DNA of 64,000 bases, from contig DATLJS010000020.1 in NCBI GenBank assembly GCA_035538795.1, positions 446,390 to 510,389 on the forward strand, read 5' to 3'. Source of the DNA: JAJZGK01 sp035538795 (GTDB taxonomy: Bacteria; Pseudomonadota; Alphaproteobacteria; Rhodospirillales; Magnetospirillaceae). Position 1 is the stretch's first letter, and each line of letters opens with the position of its first letter. A program made the position numbers and the translations under genes. Below, one piece after another: positions 25,714 through 37,300 of this stretch. Below the pieces are notes generated by a model that saw only the letters and a program-made list of their open reading frames with translations, searched no databases and had not been told where the DNA came from.

Positions 25714-25741
25714 TCGGCGTTAGGATCACATCATCCTGCCG

Positions 25742-25767
25742 GCGCTTCTCCCACGCGGGAGAGGCGC
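25742..25767 (+). terminator. Intercistronic hairpin between binding protein and ATPase genes
   Basis: GCGCTTCTCCC pairs with GGGAGAGGCGC (one G-T pair) around ACGC, followed by TTT. Hairpins here usually leave more message for the binding protein than for the membrane parts. Confidence 0.65.
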
Positions 25768-25797
25768 TTTGGCGTTGAATGAAGACCGACAGGAAGC

Positions 25798-26568
<771 letters not shown>

Positions 26569-26572
26569 GGCG

Positions 26573-27349
26573 ATGCAGCTCGACTGGTCCGGCATCCTGT
26601 CCGGCCCGCCTGTGGAATGGCTGAAGACAGGCGTCGCCACCACCTTGGCGGTCACCCTCGCCGGTTCCCTCCTGACCGTTCTGTTGACCCTGTGCCTGTT
26701 GACCCTGCGGCTTTCGGGACACAAGGCATCGCAAGCCCTCGCCGCGGCCGTCACCGAACTGTTCCGCAATACGCCGCTGCTGGTGCAGATTCTGTTCTGG
26801 TATTTCGGCGCTTACAACCTGCTGCCTTTGGGCTTGCGGCACTGGATCAACGACGATCATCCCTGGGCGACCTTGCCCGGCAACGTGCCGCTGCTGTCGC
26901 CGGAATTCTTGGCGTCGGCCTGGGGCCTGGGCCTGTTCACGGCGGTCTTCGTCGCCGAGGAAATCCGCGCCGGTCTGTCCGCCGTTTCGCCCGGCCAAAG
27001 CGAGGCCGCGCTTTCTCAAGGCTTCACCCGCTGGCAAACCCTGCGCTGGGTGCTGCTGCCCCAGGCGCTGGCGAACTCTTTTCAGCCGGTGATCGGGCAG
27101 TTCCTCAACCTGATGAAGCTGTCATCGCTGGCGACGGCCATCGGACTGTGGGAAATCACCTATCAGGTCCGTCAGATCGAAAGCTACAACTCTCACGCCC
27201 TCGAAGCCTTCGCCGTCGGCACCGCCTTCTATCTGGCCATCGGACTGGTGATGGGGCGCGGGCTGCAACGGCTGGACCCGGCCAAACGTCGCCGCCCCGC
27301 CTTGAGCGCCGCTCCGGCGACGCCCGTCGAGGTGCGCGATGCTGTTTGA
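26573..27349 (+). CDS. Polar amino acid ABC transporter, permease 1
   Basis: A 258-residue HisM/GlnP-type permease with about five helices and the EAA loop SEAALSQGFTRWQTLRWVLLPQA, which contacts the ATPase. ELFRNTPLLVQILFWYFG near residue 60-80 is typical of this family. The ATG at 26573 lies 4 bp after the ATPase stop, with GGAGAGTAAGG upstream. It pairs with the second permease, whose start it overlaps by 11 bp. Confidence 0.88.
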   Translation: MQLDWSGILSGPPVEWLKTGVATTLAVTLAGSLLTVLLTLCLLTLRLSGHKASQALAAAVTELFRNTPLLVQILFWYFGAYNLLPLGLRHWINDDHPWATLPGNVPLLSPEFLASAWGLGLFTAVFVAEEIRAGLSAVSPGQSEAALSQGFTRWQTLRWVLLPQALANSFQPVIGQFLNLMKLSSLATAIGLWEITYQVRQIESYNSHALEAFAVGTAFYLAIGLVMGRGLQRLDPAKRRRPALSAAPATPVEVRDAV

Positions 27350-28022
27350 CGCCGGTGTCATCCTCAACAATCTCGATTATCTGCTGTGGGGCCGGCTCGG
27401 CCAGGGAGAGCCGGGAGGGCTGCTGCTCACCGTATTGATCTCGCTGATCTCGGGCATCGCCTCGCTGGCCCTGGGTGTGCCCATGGGGCTGCTGGCCTGG
27501 AGCAATCCCGGTCTGACGCGCCGCCTGCTGTTCTGGTGGGCCGACCTGATTCGGGGCATCCCGCTGATTTTCGTCATCTTCTGGGTTTATTTCCTGGTGC
27601 CGGCACTGCTGGGCGGCGACGTTCCCGGCGCCATGTCGGTAATCCTGGCCCTGGCCTGGTTCACTTCCGCCGCCGTCATGCACAGCACCGTCGCCGGTCT
27701 GGAAGCGCTGCCCAAAGGCCAGTCGGAAGCCGCGCTGGCCAGCGGCATGAGCCGCCTGCAAACCCTGCGGTGGGTCCTGCTGCCCCAAGCCTTGCGTAAT
27801 CTGACGCCCTCGTTCGTCGGGCTGTTCGCCTCGCTGATCAAGGACACTTCGCTGGCGTTCATCCTGAACGTGCCCGAACTGACCATGGTCGCCTCGCAGG
27901 TCAACAACCGCACCCAGCTCTATCCCGCCGAAATCTTCCTGTTCACGGCGGCGCTGTATTTCGTGCTGTGCGGCGGCCTGTCCTGGTTTGGGCGAAGGCT
28001 GACGGCAAACAGAACGGCCTAA
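27339..28022 (+). CDS. Polar amino acid ABC transporter, permease 2
   Basis: A 227-residue permease with the EAA-type loop SEAALASGMSRLQTLRWVLLPQA and IRGIPLIFVIFWVYFLVPALL. It forms the channel with permease 1. It overlaps the previous gene by 11 bp. Its stop lies one base from the stop of the convergent sulfonate ATPase gene, with no terminator between them. Confidence 0.88.
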   Translation: MLFDAGVILNNLDYLLWGRLGQGEPGGLLLTVLISLISGIASLALGVPMGLLAWSNPGLTRRLLFWWADLIRGIPLIFVIFWVYFLVPALLGGDVPGAMSVILALAWFTSAAVMHSTVAGLEALPKGQSEAALASGMSRLQTLRWVLLPQALRNLTPSFVGLFASLIKDTSLAFILNVPELTMVASQVNNRTQLYPAEIFLFTAALYFVLCGGLSWFGRRLTANRTA

Positions 28023-28023
28023 A

Positions 28024-28821
<798 letters not shown>

Positions 28822-28822
28822 C

Positions 28823-29839
28823 CTACGACCCCGCCCGATCGTGGATATCCGGAAAGAACAGGTCTTTCCAAGTATTCGCCTTGGCCTTGATGGCGCCGGT
28901 GCGAGACAGAAAATCGGCGTATTTACTGACGTTCAGCGGCACGATGGTGAACTTCGAATCGGGATCCCTGATGATGGACAGCACCAGAGCCTCGTCGGCG
29001 CTGCCGGGATCCTCGACCAGATTGATTTTCGCCGCCTCTTCGGGATGAGCCGCGATGAAGGCGTCGGCTTCGTCCAGCGCCTCGATGAAGGCTTTGTAAA
29101 CATTGGGATTTTTCTCACGAAAAACCGTTTTGGCCCAGGCGACGTTGAACGTCACCGGACCGTCCAAAGCCTCATAGGAATCGGTCAGCTTGCGGCCGTT
29201 GGGCAACGCCAGTTCCTGCTGCTGAAAGGGCGGGCTGCCAAAATGCGCGGAAATTTCGGACTTGCCCGAAGCCAAAGCGGCATAGGCGTCGGGATGCTTC
29301 AGCGAAACCGTGATGGGATCCAGCTTCTCGGCATTGCCGGGACCAAAAGCCTTTTCGGCGGCGATCTCAAGGGTCGCGGCCTGAATCGAGGATTTGACCG
29401 ATGGCAAGGCGATGCGGTCCTTATCGGTAAAGTCCTTCAGACTTTTGACCGCCGGATTGGTCGTAACCAGAGCAATGGGCATCGCCGTCACGGCCAGAAT
29501 GCCCTTGACCTCATAGGCTCCGCCCCGCGTCTTGGCCCAAGCCGGCAGAAATGCGCCGACGCCGCCGGTGGCGATGTCGATGCTGTCGGACAGCAATGCG
29601 TCGTTGGTCGAAGTCCCGCCCGACAGGGTGACGAACGACACCTTAAGATCGTCCACCCCCAGCGCCTTGGCGTGCTTTTCGAACAGGCCGTTGTGACGGG
29701 CCACCTGCAAAGGCAGATAGCCGATACCGAATTGCTGGCTGATCCTGAGTTCATGGGTCTCGGCCAAGGCCGCTCCGGCATTCAAGCCCAGGGCGGCGGC
29801 GAACATCAATCCAGTCAGAGTCCATCCGCGAGCGTTCAT
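28823..29839 (-). CDS. Sulfonate/taurine-type ABC transporter, binding protein
   Basis: A 338-residue NMT1/SsuA-like periplasmic protein with a signal peptide (cleavage near AALAET, about 23-27). The mature start has LRISQQFGIGYLPLQVARHNGLFEKHAKALG and later VSFVTLSGGTSTNDALLSDSIDIATGG, the ligand-binding pattern of aliphatic sulfonate and taurine binding proteins. It directly precedes the ATPase gene. The ligand is inferred from family and neighbours. Confidence 0.83.
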   Translation of the reverse strand: MNARGWTLTGLMFAAALGLNAGAALAETHELRISQQFGIGYLPLQVARHNGLFEKHAKALGVDDLKVSFVTLSGGTSTNDALLSDSIDIATGGVGAFLPAWAKTRGGAYEVKGILAVTAMPIALVTTNPAVKSLKDFTDKDRIALPSVKSSIQAATLEIAAEKAFGPGNAEKLDPITVSLKHPDAYAALASGKSEISAHFGSPPFQQQELALPNGRKLTDSYEALDGPVTFNVAWAKTVFREKNPNVYKAFIEALDEADAFIAAHPEEAAKINLVEDPGSADEALVLSIIRDPDSKFTIVPLNVSKYADFLSRTGAIKAKANTWKDLFFPDIHDRAGS

Positions 29840-29855
29840 ACCGTTTTCCTTCCGT

Positions 29856-31241
29856 TCAGAGCCGGGAACAGTGTCCAGCCTTTCCCAGCAACAGGCGGGT
29901 CAGTTCGCTCAGTTGAGGCTTGATGTGAGGAACCGCCGTGGTTTCCTGGGCGTAACCGCAGCGCGGCGGACCCAAGGTGAAAAGCCCCGCCACAGGCTGC
30001 CCTTCGGCATCGCGGATGGCGCCGTCGGGTTCCACGTCGAAGCCGGCGCCGGTACGGTGTGGGCGCACCAGCCCGGCCGCCAGCAAGGCCTTGGCCAGCG
30101 GATCGGCCTCGGCTCCCAGCGGCGCCGCCGGCGGCGTGCAATTGACCAGATGGTCAAAGAAAAAACCGCCGTTGACCTGCACGCCCGTTTCCGAAACCTC
30201 GACCTTGCGAACCCTGAGCGGCTTCACCTCCAACAGGCCGCGCGCCTGCCGCTGCAACAGAAGATCGGCGGATTCCGCCGGCATGCGGTGCCGGTGGACC
30301 TCCCAGAACGGTTTCAGATGGCGGCGGCAGCGATCCTGCTCGACGGGGGAGAGCGTCCGCCACAAGCCGTCGATATGGGGACGCAGGGCGTCCATGGCCG
30401 AGCGCCAATCGGCCGCCCCCTCGGCGACGGCGCGACGGAACAAGCGCAGGGAATGCACCACTCCCTTGGCGGCATCCGTCTCGGCGATCAGCGGCGGACG
30501 CTCCTCGGCGGCGCCATGGACCCGCGGCAGCAATCCATGGCGCGAAACCGCCGTGACCTTGCCTCGGTGGCCGCGGGCCGACAGGCTGTAGATCATGTCG
30601 ACCATGCTCAGGCCGGTGCCCACCAGCAGCACGCTGTCGTTCCGGCCGATGGCGGCCAGGGCGTCGGGCGCCCAGGGGTTCCGCACCAACCGGGGCGAAT
30701 TCCCCACCACGGCGAAAGGCCAGCCGGGAGGGCGGAAACCGGTGGCAAGCACCACTTGACCGGCGGAGATCGCACCTCCTTCCGCCAGCGTCAGAATGAA
30801 GCCGCCGTCATAGCGGCCGATGGACGAGACGCTGCCGCGGTGCAGATGCAGCCGGGGGCCGTTTCCGGCCGCCGCCTGCCGCGCTTCTTCGAAGCGGGCT
30901 TGGACGTAATGACCGAACAGGCGCCGGGGCAAATAGGTCTGGGGACCGGCGGCGGCGGCCTGCGGCCAGCCCAGAGTCGGCCCCCGGGCCTTGGCCCAGT
31001 CGAGGAAATCCAGCGGCGTCTCGTCCCAAGGGCTCATGCGATCCGCCGGAACATTCAGAATATGCCAGGGTTCGGCGCCGCCGTAGGCAACGCCCCAGCC
31101 CGGCTGAGGCCTTGGCTCCACCAGATGAACCGCGACATCCCCCACCCCGCGCCGTAAAAGCGACGTGGCAAGGGCCGTGCCGCCGAAACCGCCGCCGACG
31201 ATGGCAATGGCCCGCCCCGTTCCCCGTTCCGGTGCCGTCAT
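29856..31241 (-). CDS. FAD/NAD(P)-binding oxidoreductase
   Basis: A 461-residue flavoprotein of the FAD/NAD(P)-binding family (NAD_binding_9 type). It starts with the FAD motif IAIVGGGFGGTALA (12-25), then GWGVAYGGAEPWHILNVPADRMSPW, characteristic of the family, and a second nucleotide motif NDSVLLVGTGLSMVD (about 201-215). It lies between the SAF-domain and binding-protein genes of a sulfonate importer operon, suggesting oxidation or reduction of the imported compound. It lacks flavin monooxygenase hallmarks, so the reaction is unknown. Confidence 0.78.
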   Translation of the reverse strand: MTAPERGTGRAIAIVGGGFGGTALATSLLRRGVGDVAVHLVEPRPQPGWGVAYGGAEPWHILNVPADRMSPWDETPLDFLDWAKARGPTLGWPQAAAAGPQTYLPRRLFGHYVQARFEEARQAAAGNGPRLHLHRGSVSSIGRYDGGFILTLAEGGAISAGQVVLATGFRPPGWPFAVVGNSPRLVRNPWAPDALAAIGRNDSVLLVGTGLSMVDMIYSLSARGHRGKVTAVSRHGLLPRVHGAAEERPPLIAETDAAKGVVHSLRLFRRAVAEGAADWRSAMDALRPHIDGLWRTLSPVEQDRCRRHLKPFWEVHRHRMPAESADLLLQRQARGLLEVKPLRVRKVEVSETGVQVNGGFFFDHLVNCTPPAAPLGAEADPLAKALLAAGLVRPHRTGAGFDVEPDGAIRDAEGQPVAGLFTLGPPRCGYAQETTAVPHIKPQLSELTRLLLGKAGHCSRL

Positions 31242-31251
31242 GACATTCTCC

Positions 31252-31446
31252 TCAGACGTTGCGCTCGAGCTTGATCAGCACGAACTCGCGGTGCCCCAAC
31301 GGGATCTGATCGACCGCCAGCGGCTGGATACTCAGCCCCCTGTCCGTGCCCCAGCCCGCCAGCGGCTGGCCGGCTTCGGCGTTTTCAAGCACCGCGACAC
31401 CGACATTGTCGGAAGAATCGTGCACGAGGAAATCGGGTGCCGACAC
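31252..31446 (-). CDS. Small SAF-domain protein (UxaA/SuyA N-terminal-like)
   Basis: A 64-residue protein. FLVHDSSDNVGVAVLENAEAG followed by IPLGHREFVLIKL matches the SAF domain that forms the N-terminus of altronate dehydratase and the whole small subunit of sulfolactate sulfo-lyase (SuyA). I chose the GTG at 31446 because AGGAGAG, overlapping the permease stop, lies 9 bases upstream; an upstream extension would lack a site. A large partner subunit (SuyB or the UxaA core) is not encoded in this window. Its role is unknown; sulfonate desulfonation is one option. Confidence 0.7.
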   Translation of the reverse strand: MSAPDFLVHDSSDNVGVAVLENAEAGQPLAGWGTDRGLSIQPLAVDQIPLGHREFVLIKLERNV

Positions 31447-31459
31447 GATATGAACTCTC

Positions 31460-32305
31460 CTAACGCAGCATGCCCCACTTACGGACCGTGCGGATTTCGA
31501 TGGTGCGGAACACAAGCCCTTCGACCGCGAGGCCGATCAGGATCACCGTGCCCAGTCCTGCGAAGACCGAAGCCGTTTCAAGGCGGTTCTTGTTCTCGAA
31601 GATGAACCATCCAAGCCCGCCCGAACCCGAGGCCACGCCGAACACCAGTTCGGCGGCGATCAGCGTGCGCCAGGCGAACGCCCAGCCGATCTTCAGGCCG
31701 GTCAGAATGGAGGGAAACGCCGCCGGGATCAGGATCAGAGCAACGTAGCGCAAGCCCCGTAGTCCATAATTCCGCCCGGCCATGCGCAGGGTTTCCGACA
31801 CCGACGAGAATCCCGACGACATGTTCAGCGCCAACGGCCACAGCACCGCGTGCACCAGCACGAACAGCAGACTGGGATTGCCGAGCCCGAACCACAGCAG
31901 CGCCAGCGGCAACAAGGCAATGGCCGGCAGCGGATTGAACATGGAAACCAGGGTGGCGAGGAAATCCTCGCCCAGCCTGGTGGAAACGGCAAGGCCGGAC
32001 AGAGTGGCGGCCAGCACCACGCCGATGCCGTAACCCATCAGCAGAACCTTGAGCGAGGTCCAAGCCTTGCCCAACAGGCCGCCGCTGACGATCCCGGCCC
32101 AGAAGGCCTCGGCCGTCTCGGTGAAGGAAGGAAACATCAATGGGTTTTCCGCCCATACGGCATAGCCCTGCCACAATGCCGCCAGCAGCACCAAGATCAC
32201 CGCGCGGCGCACGGCCGCCAGATTGTAGACCCGCTGCCACAGCGGCAAAGGCCGCTCACTGTCGGCGATACGGATTGTCTGCTGAAATGAAAGCGTCTCG
32301 CTCAC
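31460..32305 (-). CDS. Sulfonate/taurine-type ABC transporter, permease
   Basis: A 281-residue SsuC/TauC-like permease with about six helices. It has the family loop GRNYGLRGLRYVALILIPAAFPSILTGLKIGWAFAWRTLIAAE, which couples to the ATPase, and MFPSFTETAEAFW near the N-terminus. It is the first gene of the operon, starting with GTG at 32305. The AT-rich region at 32361-32400 is its likely promoter. Confidence 0.85.
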   Translation of the reverse strand: MSETLSFQQTIRIADSERPLPLWQRVYNLAAVRRAVILVLLAALWQGYAVWAENPLMFPSFTETAEAFWAGIVSGGLLGKAWTSLKVLLMGYGIGVVLAATLSGLAVSTRLGEDFLATLVSMFNPLPAIALLPLALLWFGLGNPSLLFVLVHAVLWPLALNMSSGFSSVSETLRMAGRNYGLRGLRYVALILIPAAFPSILTGLKIGWAFAWRTLIAAELVFGVASGSGGLGWFIFENKNRLETASVFAGLGTVILIGLAVEGLVFRTIEIRTVRKWGMLR

Positions 32306-32360
32306 CCTGCTGCCCTTCTTATGCTTCAGGGTGAGGATGCCCCACGCCCATCCGGCTTAA

Positions 32361-32400
32361 TTTTAACTAATGTCTACTAGAAAATAGATTATTATAACGG
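32361..32400 (-). promoter_or_regulatory. Promoter/operator of the sulfonate-type operon
   Basis: An AT-rich block. TGTCTACTAGA at 32371-32381 is exactly repeated in reverse orientation at 33238-33248, before the GST and dehydrogenase genes. The paired sites suggest a shared regulator; the -10-like TATAAT on the minus strand lies at about 32391-32396. Confidence 0.45.
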
Positions 32401-32569
32401 ATGAATCCAGTCGTTTTCAGTCCGTCGTGGAAAAATCCGCCTTTCGGTCCGCCATGCCGCCGAAGCGCCCGCCCGGCAAAAGAAGCCGAAGTGCGGTTTA
32501 ATGTGTCCGGTTGCGAAGCGGCGGATTTCGCGAGTCCCCTCGCCGCCCCAGAATATCCAATGTCAAACG

Positions 32570-33193
32570 TCAGTCGCGGTCATGGGCGGGAGCCAGATCG
32601 GGCTGCGGCTTCCATCCCGGCAAGATCTCGAAGCGGGCCTTAAACGCCGCAAGATGCGGCCACTCGGCCAGATCAAAGCCGCCTTCGCGCGCCCAATAGA
32701 GCACCGGATAAAGGTCGATATCGGCAATCGAGACGCTGTCGCCGACCAGCCAATCCTGTCGGGACAGATGCGCGTCGGCCAGTTCCAAGGCCGGCTTGGC
32801 GGCGTTGTGGAAAAACGTTTCGGTCTCGGGCCCGGCCGCCAAGCGGCCCCTGCGTACGGCGCGGGCGCGATAGACTGGAATAGCCAGACGATCAGCGGTC
32901 CAAAACAGCCATTGCCGCGCTTCCAGCGGATAATCCCCGCCCAAACGGCCGTACCGATCGGCCAGCCATTCCAGGATGGCCCCCGACTGTGAGAGAGTGG
33001 GACCGTTCTCCAACGCCAACACCGGCACCTCGCCGAAGCGGTTCAGGGCCAAATGATCAGGCGACTTTTGCTCGCGCCTAGAAAAATCGACGAAGCGGTA
33101 ACGATAGTTCAGTCCCAGCAGCGACAGAGCCAAAGCCACTTTGTAGACGGGGCCGGACGTGGGGGTACCGTAAAGAGTGAAGCGGTCGGACAT
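32570..33193 (-). CDS. Glutathione S-transferase family protein
   Basis: A 207-residue GST. The N-terminal thioredoxin-fold domain begins FTLYGTPTSGPVYKVALALSLLG, with a serine near position 13 as the usual catalytic candidate, then the cis-Pro region GEVPVLALENG and LSQSGAILEWLADRYG, which binds glutathione. The C-terminal helical domain ends with WLVGDSVSIADIDLYPVL. The ATG at 33193 with GAGG upstream is preferred. It may detoxify or thiolyse an electrophilic compound; its neighbours suggest a sulfur link. Confidence 0.85.
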   Translation of the reverse strand: MSDRFTLYGTPTSGPVYKVALALSLLGLNYRYRFVDFSRREQKSPDHLALNRFGEVPVLALENGPTLSQSGAILEWLADRYGRLGGDYPLEARQWLFWTADRLAIPVYRARAVRRGRLAAGPETETFFHNAAKPALELADAHLSRQDWLVGDSVSIADIDLYPVLYWAREGGFDLAEWPHLAAFKARFEILPGWKPQPDLAPAHDRD

Positions 33194-33237
33194 GGCATAC
33201 CTCGATCCAGAGACGGCCGGGGATCGTAATGCCAAAA

Positions 33238-33248
33238 TCTAGTAGACA
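33238..33248. promoter_or_regulatory. Candidate operator TCTAGTAGACA
   Basis: This 11-mer is the exact reverse complement of the site at 32371-32381. It sits in the 116-bp gap between the divergent GST and dehydrogenase genes and could control both. Confidence 0.4.
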
Positions 33249-33309
33249 ACAGCCTGTTCATCAAAAATATGATGTGCGGCAAAAGCGCGCCACATAAAGG
33301 ATCCGTCGA

Positions 33310-34347
33310 ATGATCACCTTGCCGCTGCAAGACGTAGAAGCTCTTGCCGTCCGCTCTCTTGAAGCGGCGGGTCTGCCGCCGGGAACCGCCCGTTCCGTCG
33401 CCCGCGCCCTGGTCGCCGCCGAAGCCGACGGCTTGGCCTCGCACGGACTGATGCGCCTGCCCTATTACGCCGATCAGGCCTTGAGCGGCAAGGTCAAGGC
33501 CAAGGCCGAGCCGGTGCTGGAACGCCGGGCCGGCGCCGCCATTCATGTCGATGCGCAAGAAGGCTTCGCTTATCCGGCTATCGAGTTGGCCTTGCGCGAA
33601 GGCGGAGAAATTGCCCGCGAACAGGGAATCGCCATCGCCGCCATCGGAAACTCCCACCATGCCGGCGCCATCGGCCATCATGTCGAGGCCACCGCCCGCG
33701 ACGGGCTGCTGGCCATGGCCTTCGCCAACACCCAAGCCGCCATCGCCCCCTGGGGCGGGCACAAGGCGCTTTACGGCACCAATCCCATCGCCTTCGCCTG
33801 CCCGCGCCGCGAAGCCTCGCCGCTGGTCATCGACCTTTCCGTCAGCACCGTGGCGCGCGGCAAGGTCATGGTGGCCAGGAACAAGGGCCAGCCCATTCCG
33901 CTGGGCTGGGCGCTGGACACCCAGGGCAACCCCACCACCGACGCGGCGGAAGCCATGAAGGGCACCATGCTGCCTTTCGGCGAGGCCAAGGGCGCCTGTT
34001 TGGCGCTGATGGTGGAAATCCTGGCGGGAGCCCTGACCGGGGCCAATTTCAGCCACGAGACCGGCTCGATGTTCGACGCCGAGGGCCGGCCGCCGCATCT
34101 CGGCCAATTGTTCATCCTGATCGACCCGGCGCGGTTGGGCGGGGAAGCCTTTCTAAGCCGTGTCGAGGTGCTGCTTGCCGCCGTGCTCGAACAGGACGGC
34201 ACCCGCCTTCCCGGCGACCGCCGCCTGGCACTGAGAACCGAGACGACCGCCAACGGGTTGTCCCTGCCCGATGATCTGGTGGAAGACTTGCGGCGCCGGG
34301 CCGGAACCGGCTGCCCGCTTGGCGGCGCCAAGACCGGCCCGGCTTAG
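33310..34347 (+). CDS. Ldh-family NAD(P)-dependent dehydrogenase (sulfolactate/malate type)
   Basis: A 345-residue member of the malate/L-lactate/sulfolactate dehydrogenase family, unrelated to classic LDH. Conserved parts are EADGLASHGLMRLPYY (about 38-53), GNSHHAGAIGHHVE (about 117-130) with the catalytic histidine, APWGG...YGTNPIAFACP (about 149-165) and LDTQGNPTTDAAEA. ComC/SlcC members oxidise 3-sulfolactate. A sulfonate importer and a SuyA-like protein next door favour a sulfonate, but ureidoglycolate, malate or imino-acid substrates are also known. AAAGGA precedes the ATG. Confidence 0.8.
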   Translation: MITLPLQDVEALAVRSLEAAGLPPGTARSVARALVAAEADGLASHGLMRLPYYADQALSGKVKAKAEPVLERRAGAAIHVDAQEGFAYPAIELALREGGEIAREQGIAIAAIGNSHHAGAIGHHVEATARDGLLAMAFANTQAAIAPWGGHKALYGTNPIAFACPRREASPLVIDLSVSTVARGKVMVARNKGQPIPLGWALDTQGNPTTDAAEAMKGTMLPFGEAKGACLALMVEILAGALTGANFSHETGSMFDAEGRPPHLGQLFILIDPARLGGEAFLSRVEVLLAAVLEQDGTRLPGDRRLALRTETTANGLSLPDDLVEDLRRRAGTGCPLGGAKTGPA

Positions 34348-37300
34348 CGGCCGATGCTGACGGCGTCGAGCGTCAAGGGAATCGCTCCGCTGTCGTCCAT
34401 CCGCGCGGTGGCGCTGCCGCGCTGGCCGACCCGCTGCGGGTCCAGACCAGGAGTCTGCGCCAAGGCTCCGGCCACCGCCGCCGCTCTGGCTTGAGCAAGG
34501 CCCGACAGGGCCGTTTCGGCAAGCGGCTCGGTTTTCGCCACCTGTCCACGCAGCGCCGCCACATAGGCGGGCTCGTCGAGGGCCGTATCGGATTGTCCCT
34601 CTTGCGGATGAATGAAGGACTGTTTCAGCGGAGCAAGCCGATCCTTGCCGACCCGCTGCTCAAACAGGGACTCCAAAAACTGACGCTGCCGCTTGACCGT
34701 GTTGCGGTTTCCCAATTCACGGTCTATCCGCCCATCGAGGGCATCAAGCTGCAACTGGGTGGAATCGGCCTCCGGGTCCAGCACTCCCGGCACCACCAGC
34801 CCCAGACGGGGCCGCTTTTGCAGAGCCTGAGCCAGATGGCCGATCTTTTCTCTTTCCGGCGGGGCAAGCTCGGCCCGGCCGGGAGCGAAATCGATATGAT
34901 CCAGTTGCTCGCCCCCGCCGCCGAACAGCCCGGCAAGTGCCCGGAACGGCGAGGTGATGAGATTCCCCAGCAGCTTGAACACCGTCTGGGAAATGACGCT
35001 GCCGATGTCGAATTGCGGATCGTTGAGATTGCCGCTGACCGGCAGATCGATATCGATCTTGCCGTCGTCGTCTTTCAGCAACGCGATGGCAAGTTCCAGG
35101 GGTAGATCCATCGCTCCCGGCACATCAAGCTTTTCACCCAATTCCATATCCCGGATGACGACGCGGTTGGCGCCGTTCAGCTTTCCTCCGGTGATGGCGT
35201 ACTGCAAATCCACATCCAGCCGTCCCTTGGCGATGCGGCGTCCGGCGAATTTCGCCGTATAGGGCGATAATCCGGGAAATTCCACATTGCGGAAAAGAAC
35301 GGTGACCTTCGTGTTCCTGGCAGGATCGAAGGGCGTCAGGCTGCCGTCGATTTTCGCCTGGCCAAACTCGCCGACCTGACCGCGCAGCGTTACCCGCGTC
35401 GGCGACGCCGCCGCCGAGGCCAGGGTCGCCACCTCGCCCTGCAAGTCGGAAATATGGACGGCGAACGGCAGCGGCAACGAGGCGTCGCCGTAATCGGCCG
35501 CCCCTTTGGTAATGACGATTTTACCGACGCTGACCTTCAACGGCGGACTTCCCTTGTCCGCAGCGGGCGCCGCCTTAGCCTTGCCCGGGACCGGGGCGGC
35601 CTTAGCCTTGCCCGGGACCGGGGCGGCCTTGGCCTTGTCCGTCGCCGGGAAGATATGGCTGAAATTGGTCGTCTGGTCCGCCGCCACGCGGAAGCGAAGA
35701 TAGGGACCGCCAAGAGCGACCTGCGAAATCTGCAACTCGTTGGCCGCCTGACGATATTCATAGCGGTCGATGCCCAGCCGGTCCCAGGCGACAACCGGCT
35801 TTTTCTCGACCTCGTCCGTCAGCTTCAACCCCCGAACCTCGCCGCGACCGGAGGCGGTCAACCCGTCGGCATCCAATTTGAGAGCGGTTTCACCGGTGAA
35901 TCTGCCGTCGTCGATAGAGAGTCTGGCCAAATCATGAAGATAGGCCTGAGCGGCGGCCAGACGCAGATCCGAAACGCTCAGCGTGGCATCGACCAGCGGC
36001 GTCGGCAAAACCGAAACCCGCCCCTGCATCTTAAGGGTGCCGCCGGCCACCCCGCTGGCCAGGGAAAAGGGAAAGACCGCTCCCGGCTGATTCGACAGCC
36101 CGTCAAGCGCGAGGTCGAACGAATTGATCTCGACCCTTCCCGGCTGGCGAAGTCTCAGATCCTCGAACTGCGCTTTGGCGTTCTTGATCTCGGCCCTACC
36201 AAGAGTGATCGACCAATCCTGGCCTGCGGCGGACGAAGATGGGGGCGAGGATGGGGGAGGTTGTGAAGGCGACGACGCCTGCGACGGGCCACCCGATCGG
36301 AACGCCGGGCCGATTCGACCGTCCGCCTGCCGTTGCAGCGCCAGGGCTGCGTCGCTGACTATCAGCCGATCCGCTCCCGCCTTCATCTCCGGCCAAGCAA
36401 GATGCCCGCCGGTCAATCGAACCTCCGGCAAGCTCAGAAACGGCGCCTCCGCTCCCTGCGCGTGCAAGGTCAGGCCGCCCAGAGTCACGCCGACATGTTC
36501 AACCGCCAGCGCCAAAGTGCCGTCGGGACGCGGCTCCAGACGATAATCAAGCTCGGCATCCAGCGTTCCGGTTGGCGCCGAGAGCTTGAGCGCATCGCCG
36601 AAATAGCGGCTCAACAGAGGGATGTAAGGCCCTTTCGCGATCACGTGGCCGGCGGAAACCAGCGGATTAAGCCCCGACTGGCTAAGCCATTCCAGCGTCG
36701 CGCCGCCTTCCAGTCCGACCTGGATATGCTGTTCGCCGGTCTTCTGCGCCAGCGTGGTGAAGTCGGAGAACTCCACGTTCACCGGGCCGATTTCCGTATG
36801 AAACGGGGGACTCGTCACCCGGTCGGTCACGCTTGCCGCCGCATTCACGATCGCCAGACGGCGGATGACCAGCCGCGGCAGCCCGGCATCGCTTTCCGGT
36901 TTATCGGCTTCCGGCTTGGCGGCGGCGTCCTGAGTTTCCGTCATCGCGCGAACCATGCGCCCGATATTGGTGTCGGTCGCGCCATCGCGGATGACGGTGC
37001 CGCTGGCGCCTTCCAGCCGGACCTCGTCGAAGCTCCAGGCCCAGCGCAGCAGGCTGCGAAACGAAAAGCGGATATAGAGCCGGTCGAAACCGACCAGCGG
37101 CGAGCCATCTTTTTCACTGATGTGAAAACCGCGCAGATCGGCGCTGAGGACGAACGGATCGATCCGCACATCCTCCAATACGACCGGACGCGCCAAGCTC
37201 TGCTGCAGCGAGGCGATGATCTCCCGTTGCAAGATCACCGGAACGAGAAAATAACCGGCCAGAGCATAGGCCAGCAAAGCGACCACGGCCCAAAAGCGCT

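Noticed and set aside
32371..33248. The inverted 11-mers TGTCTACTAGA / TCTAGTAGACA as ends of a mobile element
   Set aside because: They enclose only a GST gene with no transposase and show no target duplication; both lie in promoter regions, so operator sites are more likely.
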